A stretch of 11,617 nucleotides of DNA from JBJFGR01 sp051892875. GTDB lineage: Bacteria > Pseudomonadota > Gammaproteobacteria > Enterobacterales > Succinivibrionaceae. How positions within the stretch are numbered: the first letter of the stretch is position 1; each line of letters begins with the position of its first letter. Shown one piece after another: positions 4,883 through 11,617 of this stretch. Position numbers and translations under genes: made by a program. The notes under the pieces are model-generated. The model saw only the letters and a program-made list of their open reading frames with translations. It had not been told where the DNA came from and did no database searches. The stretch is from the NCBI GenBank assembly GCA_051892875.1, contig JBJFGR010000084.1, positions 1 to 11,617 of the forward strand, written 5' to 3'.

Positions 4883-6385
4883 CTATTTTTTTATCACATT
4901 ATTTTTTTCAGTAAAGTTATTATCCTGTGAATAACGAAGTACACCAATACCTAGCCAAGCAAATAATATTGATATACATGGGCTTAAATAGTTGAAGAAA
5001 CAATATGGCATATAGGTTAGACAACCAACTCCAAGAACTCCTGAAATATACACAGCGCAAGTGTTCCATGGTACTAAAACCGAGGTTATTGTTGCTCCAT
5101 CTTCTAGGCATCTTGATAATACTTTTGGTTTAATATTCATGTCTTTATATTTTTGTTTAAACATTCTGCTAGGTATAATTATAGACATATATTGGTCACC
5201 AGTAATAGTGTTGCATGCAATACATGACAATACAGTAGATGTTAAAATGCTCCTGCATTTTTTAACAGAAAAAAGAATGATTTTAATTAAATAATTTAAA
5301 TTACCAGAAACTTCCATTGCAGACCCAAAGGATATTGCTGCAAGTATAAGGAATATAGTATTTAGCATGCTGATCATGCCACCACCACTTAGTAAAACAT
5401 TAACATCTTTATTGGGAGTGTTTAAAGTAACGCCTTCAAATGAAGCTTGCCAAATATATTTTAAGCATCCTAAAAAATTAACATCTTCGTTAAAAATTTT
5501 TGCAAAAGTATCCTGTTGATTAAATAATGCAACTAGAACACCGGCAATAATTCCACAAAATATTGTTAACAATGCAGGTATTCTTTTAATAGCCATAACA
5601 ACTAAAACAATTAATGGAATTATATTTATAAGCGAAATATTGTATAGTTCTTTTAAAGATTCAACAAGAGATGTGTCAATTATAATGTTTTCAGTTGTTG
5701 CATTAAATAAACCGATAAATGTAAATATTAGTAATGAAATAATAAATGTTGGGACAGTTGTAATACACATGTTCTTTATGTGTAAAAACAGATTTACTTC
5801 GGCAACAGCTGATGCGAGATTTGTAGTTTCTGAAAGAGGTGACATTTTGTCCCCAAAATAAGCACCAGAAATAATAGCACCAGCGGTAATTGGTATTGAT
5901 AAATGTAAACCTGTAGCTATTCCGATAAAAGCTACTCCTATTGTTGCGGCAGTGGACCAGGAGCTACCTATGCAGAAAGAAATTATGGCACATACTAGCA
6001 TACAACAACTGTAAAAGAAATCTGGATTTATTATTTGGATGCCGTAATATATTATAGTAGGTACTGTTCCTGACAACATCCAAACGCCAATTAAAGCACC
6101 GATAAATAACAAGATAAGAGAAGCTGGGATGGCTGTGCTAATCCCATTAGTTATACCTCTTTCTATATCTTCATATTTTAGACCACGCCACATTCCAATA
6201 AAGCAAGTTAACATAGTGCATAAAAATAATGATACCTGATTAGGACCTGCAGAAGAGTTATCTCCGAAAATGTATATACTAGTTGCTAAAAGTGGTAATA
6301 GTACTAAAAAAGGCAATATAGCCGTAAAAAAGTTATGAGGTTTATAAGATTTTAATAAATCATTTTCAGAAATCTGAGTAGTCAT
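4883..6385 (-). CDS. nhaC: Na+/H+ antiporter, NhaC family
   Basis: This 500-aa inner-membrane protein has about a dozen hydrophobic segments and exchanges Na+ (or a similar cation) for H+ across the cytoplasmic membrane. Diagnostic stretches are 'GSSWSTAATIG' (140-150), 'GAYFGDKMSPLSETTNLASA' (175-194, the NhaC signature with GDK-x-SPLSETTN), 'GDQYMSIIIPSRMF' in the second half and 'EDGATITSVLVPWNTCAVY' near the end. Length matches the family (about 460-500 aa). I chose ATG 6385 (MTTQISENDLLK): the frame could extend to a TTG at 6484, but those 33 residues are not family-like and the TTG has no ribosome site. Bacterial NhaC-like proteins differ in substrate, including malate/lactate exchange in the related MleN, so Na+/H+ exchange is the default and not proven. 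It stands alone and is divergent from rlmKL. Confidence 0.9.
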   Translation of the reverse strand: MTTQISENDLLKSYKPHNFFTAILPFLVLLPLLATSIYIFGDNSSAGPNQVSLFLCTMLTCFIGMWRGLKYEDIERGITNGISTAIPASLILLFIGALIGVWMLSGTVPTIIYYGIQIINPDFFYSCCMLVCAIISFCIGSSWSTAATIGVAFIGIATGLHLSIPITAGAIISGAYFGDKMSPLSETTNLASAVAEVNLFLHIKNMCITTVPTFIISLLIFTFIGLFNATTENIIIDTSLVESLKELYNISLINIIPLIVLVVMAIKRIPALLTIFCGIIAGVLVALFNQQDTFAKIFNEDVNFLGCLKYIWQASFEGVTLNTPNKDVNVLLSGGGMISMLNTIFLILAAISFGSAMEVSGNLNYLIKIILFSVKKCRSILTSTVLSCIACNTITGDQYMSIIIPSRMFKQKYKDMNIKPKVLSRCLEDGATITSVLVPWNTCAVYISGVLGVGCLTYMPYCFFNYLSPCISILFAWLGIGVLRYSQDNNFTEKNNVIKK

Positions 6386-6498
6386 TTTGCGCTCTATTAT
6401 GTTAACGAAACTGTATTTTTTACTTTTTAAATTATTTAATATCAATATATTTAAATCAGAATATATGAATGTCAGAATAATCAAAATAATCTTTGATA

Positions 6499-6528
6499 AT
6501 TATAGTATAAAGAAAAATTCTTTTGCAA
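6499..6528 (-). promoter_or_regulatory. Putative nhaC promoter
   Basis: On the minus strand, TTGCAA (6523-6528) and a perfect TATAAT (6499-6504) are separated by 18 nt; an overlapping TATACT (6504-6509) is an alternative -10. The start would be near 6492, giving an AT-rich leader of about 105 nt before the chosen ATG. This leader also argues against the upstream TTG start, which would lie only about 8 nt from the transcription start. Confidence 0.5.
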
Positions 6529-6538
6529 AATATAATTT

Positions 6539-6567
6539 TTAATGTTTGAAGTGAGATCTGATATAAT
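6539..6567 (+). promoter_or_regulatory. Putative extended -10 promoter of rlmKL-uup-DUF3466
   Basis: TGATATAAT (6559-6567) is a perfect extended -10 element (TGnTATAAT). At 17 nt the -35 is weak (TTAATG, 6539-6544), as is usual with an extended -10. The leader to the rlmKL start would be about 35 nt. It sits back to back with the nhaC promoter. Confidence 0.55.
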
Positions 6568-6606
6568 TAGAGTGGTTTGTTTTTTATATGAGCGTGAATT
6601 TTGATT

Positions 6607-8766
6607 ATGTTAAAATTTTTTGCAACTTGTCCAAAAGGTTTGGAAGGTTTATTAAGGGAAGAAGTACAATCTTTAGGTGCTACAACAGTTAAAGAGACAG
6701 TAGCTGGTGTTTCATTTTCAGGGGAAATGGAAATCGGTATGAAGGTGTGTTTGTGGTCAAGATTTGCTACTAGAGTTTTATTATCAATAGGAACATATCA
6801 CGCTGATAATGATTTGGAATTTTATATGGGAGCTTATAGTTTTTCATATGAAAATTATTTTGACCATGACGTAACAATTGCAGTTGATTTTAATGGGCAA
6901 AATGATTTTATACGTAATACTCAATATGGCGCATTACGTATAAAAGATGCTATATGTGACCGTTTTGTAAAAGTACAATCTTTAAGACCAAGTGTAGATA
7001 GAGATAATCCAGATGTTCGAATCAATGTACACATGGATCGAAAGAATTTTGTGACTGTTTCCTTAGATTTGTCTGGTAAACCTTTGCACCAACGTGAATA
7101 CAGAACAGTAGCAGGGGCAGCTCCTTTGAAAGAAAATTTAGCTGCTGCTATAGTCAAAAAGAGCGGTTATAAAGGTGGTAATGTTGTAGATCCGATGTGT
7201 GGTTCTGGTACATTAATAATTGAAGCTGCTATGCAAGCTGCAAATATAGCACCAGGTATTTATCGACATAAATATGGTTTTGCAAAATTGAAAATTTCAG
7301 ATGCATCTGTATTTGCTAAATTTAAGTCAGAAGCTTTAGAAATTGCCCGTGAGGGTAAGAAAAAACTAAAGGAAGCAAAGATATCGTTTATTGGTTTTGA
7401 TGCTGATGCAAATGTTATTGCAAAAGCAAAAGAAAATATAGCAAGAGCAGAGTTACAAGATATTGTTTCTGTTGATGTATGTGAATTACATTCTCTTACT
7501 AATCCATTATCTGATAAGAATCCTGGTTTGGTTGTTTGTAATCCTCCTTATGGTGAGCGTTTAGGTAATTTTGCGGAGTTATTAGAGGTTTATACTGAGT
7601 TAGGAAACAGATTGCGTGCTGAATTTAAAGGTTGGCGCGTTGGAGTTATATCATCTTCACAAGATTTGTTAAGCTGTATTAGGTTGCGTTATGAAAATCG
7701 TTATAAATTATATAACGGAGCTCTTGAATGTCAGTTAAGAACTTTTGAGATAAACGCACTTTCTGAAAATAATGAAGTAAGTGAAAAACCTATACCCGTA
7801 GTATCAAAAGACCAAGCTTTAAAAGTTGCCCCAGATTTTGCAAATAGATTACAAAAAAATATTAAACATTTAGAAAAATGGGCAAGGAGAGAAGGTGTAG
7901 AGGCTTACCGAATATACGATTCTGATATACCTAATTACAATGTTGCAATTGATAGATACGGTGATTACATTGTGATTCAAGAATATGCAGCACCTAAAAG
8001 TGTTCCAGCACCAGTGGCAAAGCAACATTTGCTTGATATTATGCAAGTGGTATTGGCTGTAACTGGAATAAAAGGTGACCAATTAATAATGAAGGTTAGA
8101 GAGCGAAAAAAGGGTGATGCGCAATATGAAAAGATTGATGATTCAAAACATACATTATTAGTTCGAGAGTATAATAGATTTTTTATTGTTAACTTATGGG
8201 ATTATTTAGATACTGGATTGTTTTTAGATCATCGGTTAACTCGTAAGTTAATTGGTGAAATGAGCAAAGGCAAAGATTTTTTAAATGTTTTTGCTTATAC
8301 AGGTTCTGCTAGTGTTTATGCTGCAACAGGTGGTGCTAAAACAACAACAACTGTTGATATGAGCAGAACATATTTAAATTGGGCAAAAGAGAACATGAAA
8401 GCAAATGGTTTTAAATTGAATAACCATAATTTTATTCAAGAAGACTGTTTGCAATGGATTAAAAAAGAAACATCAACCTATGATTTAATATTTGTAGATC
8501 CTCCAACATTTTCAAATTCAAAGAGAATGGAAAATACTTTTGATGTTCAAAGAGATCATGTAGCTTTGTTGACTGATTTGAAAAAAAGATTACGCGAAGG
8601 TGGTACAATAGTATTTTCAAATAATAATCGTAATTTTAAAATGGACATCGAGGCTTTGTCGGAAGCAGGATTTAAGGCTGTAGATATTAGTTCGAAAACC
8701 TTACCTGAAGATTTTAAGAGAAATTCAAAAATTCATAATTGTTGGCTATTGACAGTTATATCTTAA
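6607..8766 (+). CDS. rlmL (rlmKL): Bifunctional 23S rRNA guanine methyltransferase RlmKL (m2G2445 / m7G2069)
   Basis: This 719-aa fusion matches the length of E. coli RlmKL (702 aa). The N-terminus 'FFATCPKGLEGLL' and a THUMP RNA-binding region (about 45-155) lead into the RlmL SAM domain: 'VDPMCGSGTLIIEAA' near 194-208 and the catalytic 'NPPYGERLG' at 312-320, typical of N2-guanine methyltransferases. The RlmK half follows with 'NVFAYTGSAS' (560-569), 'VDMSRTYLNWA' and 'VDPPTFSNSKRM' around 630-641. By homology it makes m2G2445 and m7G2069 in 23S rRNA during 50S assembly and unwinds helix 74 locally. Start choice: ATG 6607 gives the family-like MLKFF start. An in-frame TTG at 6601 adds only two residues and lies closer to a weak GAG (6590-6592), so it cannot be excluded. 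It is first in an apparent operon with uup. Confidence 0.95.
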   Translation: MLKFFATCPKGLEGLLREEVQSLGATTVKETVAGVSFSGEMEIGMKVCLWSRFATRVLLSIGTYHADNDLEFYMGAYSFSYENYFDHDVTIAVDFNGQNDFIRNTQYGALRIKDAICDRFVKVQSLRPSVDRDNPDVRINVHMDRKNFVTVSLDLSGKPLHQREYRTVAGAAPLKENLAAAIVKKSGYKGGNVVDPMCGSGTLIIEAAMQAANIAPGIYRHKYGFAKLKISDASVFAKFKSEALEIAREGKKKLKEAKISFIGFDADANVIAKAKENIARAELQDIVSVDVCELHSLTNPLSDKNPGLVVCNPPYGERLGNFAELLEVYTELGNRLRAEFKGWRVGVISSSQDLLSCIRLRYENRYKLYNGALECQLRTFEINALSENNEVSEKPIPVVSKDQALKVAPDFANRLQKNIKHLEKWARREGVEAYRIYDSDIPNYNVAIDRYGDYIVIQEYAAPKSVPAPVAKQHLLDIMQVVLAVTGIKGDQLIMKVRERKKGDAQYEKIDDSKHTLLVREYNRFFIVNLWDYLDTGLFLDHRLTRKLIGEMSKGKDFLNVFAYTGSASVYAATGGAKTTTTVDMSRTYLNWAKENMKANGFKLNNHNFIQEDCLQWIKKETSTYDLIFVDPPTFSNSKRMENTFDVQRDHVALLTDLKKRLREGGTIVFSNNNRNFKMDIEALSEAGFKAVDISSKTLPEDFKRNSKIHNCWLLTVIS

Positions 8767-8784
8767 CCAATAGGAATAAAATAA

Positions 8785-10671
8785 TTGGCAGTATTATCTT
8801 TAAATGATATATATTTATCATATAGTGCAGAACCTTTATTTGATCATGCATCTCTTGCTATTGAGAATGGAGATAGAATAGCAATTGTAGGCAGAAATGG
8901 GGCTGGAAAATCAACATTGTTAAAAATCATAGCAGGAGAGATAGTTCCTGATGATGGTAGACGTAATGTGCAACAAAATTTTAGAATATCGAGGTTGCCT
9001 CAAGATCCACCAGCCCATTTAGATCTTCCTGTTTATTGTTATGTGGCAGAGGGTTTATCAGAAGCTGGAAAATTATTAGCTGAGTACTTTCTTGCAAACA
9101 GTAATTCTAATATTAGTGATGAAGAATTAACTAAGTTAAGTTCGCAGATAGAAGAAATGCATGCTTGGAAGCATGATGTTGAAATAAGAAAAATTTTAAG
9201 TCTTTTAGGTTTGTCTGCTGAAATGAATATGGAGCCACTAAGTGGTGGTTGGTTACGTAAGGTTGCCTTAGCTAGAGCTTTAGTACAAGAACCTGATATT
9301 TTATTATTAGATGAACCGACGAACCATTTAGATATAAAAACTATTGAATGGATGCAAGAATTTTTTACTAATTTTAAAGGAGCTGTGGTTTTTATTTCCC
9401 ATGACCGAGCTTTTATAAATGCTGTAGCTAAACGTATAGCGGATGTTGATAGAGGTAGAATATCAGTATTTGAAGGAAATTATGATCATTACGTTGAAGC
9501 TAAAAAAGAAAAGCTGAGATTAGAAGAAATTGCCAATGCTGATTTTGATAGAAGATTATCTATAGAAGAAGCTTGGATTAGAAAAGGCATAAAAGCGAGA
9601 TTAACAAGATCTGATAGCCGAGTTCGCCGTTTAAAAGAAATGCGTATGGAACATAAGGCTAGAAGAAAAACATTGGGTAATGTTAATTTACGCTTAGATG
9701 ATAAAGAATTATCTGGAAAAATAGTAATAGAAGCTGAAAATATAAACTTAAACTTGGGTGGAAAAGATTTAATAAAAGATTTTTCAACTATCGTGTTAAG
9801 AGGTGATAAAATAGGAATTGTGGGTCCAAATGGTGTTGGAAAAACAACTCTTGTTAAATTATTACTTGGTGAACTGGCGCCAACAAGTGGAAAATTAAAA
9901 TTAGGTAGTAATTTACAGATTGCTTATTTTGATCAGTATCGAGAGCAGTTAGATCCCGAACAAACTGTAATGGATAATTTAGCTCATGGAAAAACAGAAG
10001 TTGAAGTTGCAGGTAAGAAACAACATATTCTAGGATATTTACAAGATTTTTTATTTTCACCACAGAGATCTAGAACTCCTGTAAAAGCATTATCAGGTGG
10101 AGAAAAAAATAGATTATTATTAGCACGAATATTTTTAAAACCTTGTAATTTATTGATACTTGATGAACCTACTAATGATTTGGACATAGAAACATTAGAT
10201 TTATTAGAGGAGTTGCTAACAGAATTTAAAGCAACTTTAATTGTAGTAAGTCATGATCGTTATTTTATTGATAATGTTGTTACAGAGGTATGGTATTTTG
10301 ATGGTAGTGGTAATATTTTAGAAAATATTGGGGGTTTTTCTGATCTTAAGGAAACTTTAGCTAAGTTAGAACTGTCTGAAACTAAAGAAAAGAACGAGTT
10401 TCCGAAAGAAGTAAAGGTAAAAACGAAAGTTACAGAACGTAAAAGAAAACTTAGTTTTAAAGAAAAGAAGGAATTGGAAGCAATTCCACAACAGATTGAA
10501 AACTTGGAGCAAGAAATATCAGAGATGGATAATTTTTTTGCAAGTAGTGAATATGGCTCTGTAACAGCGGAATATCGTAAGGAATTACAACAAAAGTATG
10601 AACAATCCACAGAGAAATTAAATTTCTTATATTCTCGTTGGGATGAATTAGAATTATTAGATAAGGCGTAG
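8785..10671 (+). CDS. uup: ABC-F family ATPase Uup
   Basis: This 628-aa soluble protein has two ABC ATPase domains and no membrane segment. Domain 1: Walker A GRNGAGKST (36-44), signature LSGGW (152-156), Walker B LLLDEPTNHLD (173-183), switch SHD (205-207). An Arg/Lys-rich linker (about 230-300) is the arm that reaches the ribosome in ABC-F proteins. Domain 2: GPNGVGKTT (347-355), LSGGE (436-440), LLILDEPTNDLD (456-467), SHD (489-491). A basic, coiled-coil C-terminal domain (about 550-628) is the Uup hallmark and binds branched DNA in E. coli. Uup affects precise excision of transposons and ribosome function. Translation starts at TTG 8785 behind AGGA (8772-8775); the resulting MAVLSLNDIYLSYS aligns with Uup N-termini, and no in-frame ATG lies nearby. 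It follows rlmKL by 18 nt. Confidence 0.93.
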   Translation: MAVLSLNDIYLSYSAEPLFDHASLAIENGDRIAIVGRNGAGKSTLLKIIAGEIVPDDGRRNVQQNFRISRLPQDPPAHLDLPVYCYVAEGLSEAGKLLAEYFLANSNSNISDEELTKLSSQIEEMHAWKHDVEIRKILSLLGLSAEMNMEPLSGGWLRKVALARALVQEPDILLLDEPTNHLDIKTIEWMQEFFTNFKGAVVFISHDRAFINAVAKRIADVDRGRISVFEGNYDHYVEAKKEKLRLEEIANADFDRRLSIEEAWIRKGIKARLTRSDSRVRRLKEMRMEHKARRKTLGNVNLRLDDKELSGKIVIEAENINLNLGGKDLIKDFSTIVLRGDKIGIVGPNGVGKTTLVKLLLGELAPTSGKLKLGSNLQIAYFDQYREQLDPEQTVMDNLAHGKTEVEVAGKKQHILGYLQDFLFSPQRSRTPVKALSGGEKNRLLLARIFLKPCNLLILDEPTNDLDIETLDLLEELLTEFKATLIVVSHDRYFIDNVVTEVWYFDGSGNILENIGGFSDLKETLAKLELSETKEKNEFPKEVKVKTKVTERKRKLSFKEKKELEAIPQQIENLEQEISEMDNFFASSEYGSVTAEYRKELQQKYEQSTEKLNFLYSRWDELELLDKA

Positions 10672-10673
10672 AG

Positions 10674-11617
10674 ATGTTTTATAAAAAAATAACAATAACT
10701 AAATTATTGTCGTTATGTATTGGTTTTAGTGCATGTGGCAGTGCTTTAGCAGAAGCTACCGACCCTTTGTATAAAGTAGAAGTTATAAATGATATTAGAA
10801 CTTCTTTTGAAGTAGGTCCATTTGCAAAAAGTATTACTAATGGCGATAATCCTGCAGTTGCTTCTATTGTATTAAAAAATAACACATACGATTTTTTAGA
10901 ACGAGCACCTCATAATTATGATGAAGGTCAAGCCTTATATTTTATTGATTATTGTTATTTATACAGTACTGAAGATGTTTGTGATAATTTCAGGTATATA
11001 ACAAATGGCTTTCAAAAATGGTTTGATGATAAATATAACAGCATACCACAAGTGTTATCCTTGGTTACTGATTCTTCTAGGGGGATAGTAGGAAAAGAAC
11101 TGCAAGATAATGAGATGATTGTAAATCAAATATATGATAATGGTAATGCGGTTGGTTATAGAAACTTTGAGAGTAGTAAGATTTATAGTAGATACTCAAT
11201 AGCTATTGCAAAAATCAATGACAAAGAATATATCTTAAAACCAAATACAACTTTTGATAAATATGATTTTTCTTGGTCCTCAGCTCTGACAATGAGAGAT
11301 TTAGGTTCTGGAAAATATTTAGTAGGTGGTTATTCAGCTGTTAGAATTCCAAGAGATGTTTTTGTAGAAGAGTGCTTGATGTCTAATTATGAGTATGATT
11401 TCTATTCATGCCCTGGGTTTTCAACACAAGCTACATTATGGTTGATAGATACTAACAACAGTGATACGACAATAAAACCTATTATAGCACCAAAATATTG
11501 GGATGATGGCAGTAATACATTGATGTCTGCTGCGGTTAATAAAATTGTAAAATATTCAGATAAGTATTTTGCTTTAGGTTATTCAAGTACTTCTGATTAT
11601 ACTACTTATGCTAAATC
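10674..11617 (+). CDS. Exported DUF3466-family protein, N-terminal part
   Basis: The frame opens at ATG 10674, 2 nt after the uup stop, with AAGG (10663-10666) inside the end of uup, and stays open for 314 codons to the right edge. The N-terminus has a signal peptide: MFYKKITITK, a hydrophobic core, then SALA with predicted cleavage after residue 26. Cys 21 (FSAC) is a poor lipobox. The mature protein starts 'EATDPLYKVEVI', and later has 'NGNAVGYRNF', 'SSALTMRDLGSGKYLVGGYSAV' and 'CPGFSTQATLWLID'. These fit the DUF3466 family of Gammaproteobacteria, beta-rich envelope proteins with repeated 'VGY/GGYS' steps, usually encoded next to uup in Vibrio and Shewanella. The position after uup was a main part of the assignment. 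Function is unknown, and no stop is reached. Confidence 0.75.
   Translation, partial: MFYKKITITKLLSLCIGFSACGSALAEATDPLYKVEVINDIRTSFEVGPFAKSITNGDNPAVASIVLKNNTYDFLERAPHNYDEGQALYFIDYCYLYSTEDVCDNFRYITNGFQKWFDDKYNSIPQVLSLVTDSSRGIVGKELQDNEMIVNQIYDNGNAVGYRNFESSKIYSRYSIAIAKINDKEYILKPNTTFDKYDFSWSSALTMRDLGSGKYLVGGYSAVRIPRDVFVEECLMSNYEYDFYSCPGFSTQATLWLIDTNNSDTTIKPIIAPKYWDDGSNTLMSAAVNKIVKYSDKYFALGYSSTSDYTTYAK

Noticed and set aside
4875..4891. Convincing terminator for nhaC
   Set aside because: The hairpin has only six A-T pairs around a 5-nt loop and includes the stop codon; too weak to annotate as a separate terminator.
5061..5861. Plus-strand frames within nhaC (5061-5294 and 5640-5861)
   Set aside because: Both lie entirely opposite the well-supported nhaC coding sequence and have no recognisable product; they are shadows.
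6386..6484. 33-residue N-terminal extension of NhaC from a TTG
   Set aside because: There is no ribosome site, the sequence is not NhaC-like, and it would begin almost at the predicted transcription start. ATG 6385 gives the usual family length.
9854..10885. Minus-strand frames opposite uup and the DUF3466 gene
   Set aside because: They overlap strongly supported plus-strand genes and show no family motif or ribosome site.
1..11617. CRISPR array
   Set aside because: No set of regularly spaced 24-40 nt repeats was seen. The only direct repeats found are short (13 nt or less) and lack unique spacers.

Overview
The window looks like an AT-rich gammaproteobacterial chromosome. The best evidence is the right half. 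It holds a fused two-methyltransferase rlmKL gene (the RlmL+RlmK fusion typical of Gammaproteobacteria), directly followed by an Uup-type ABC-F gene and then a DUF3466-type envelope protein, an order I associate with Vibrio/Shewanella/Aeromonas-like lineages. Very low GC, frequent AGA/TTA codons and gut-type accessory genes would fit an Aeromonadales/Succinivibrionaceae-like gut bacterium, but that finer placement is inference.

Left part (1-4452), accessory in character. A truncated minus-strand Rpn/PD-(D/E)XK nuclease-like gene runs off the left edge and has a good promoter. A non-coding stretch with a perfect 22-bp palindrome and a second inverted repeat follows. Next is an 85-aa Ser/Thr/Gly/Tyr-rich protein of unknown function with its own terminator. 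A three-gene set of small, mutually related lipoproteins (DUF2846-like pattern) then ends at a near-perfect 16-bp terminator hairpin. Last comes a 459-aa CARF-domain protein of the CRISPR-associated NE0113 (Csm6-like/ring nuclease) family. No other cas gene and no CRISPR array is visible, and the protein lacks the HEPN R-X4-6-H motif.

Middle (4477-6606). A minus-strand tRNA-Leu(CAG) has its 3' end facing the accessory block, which makes it a plausible integration boundary. A T-rich gap of about 320 bp follows, then a minus-strand NhaC-family Na+/H+ antiporter. It is divergent from rlmKL, and promoters can be proposed for both strands in the gap between them.

Right part (6607-11617), conserved housekeeping. 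rlmKL (23S rRNA methylation), uup (ABC-F ATPase, TTG start) and a partial DUF3466-family exported protein are spaced 18 and 2 nt apart and probably form one operon. The first two act on the ribosome. The third is predicted to be exported and its function is unknown.

The most interesting items are the stand-alone CARF protein, the lipoprotein triplet, and the small low-complexity protein with a palindrome upstream.
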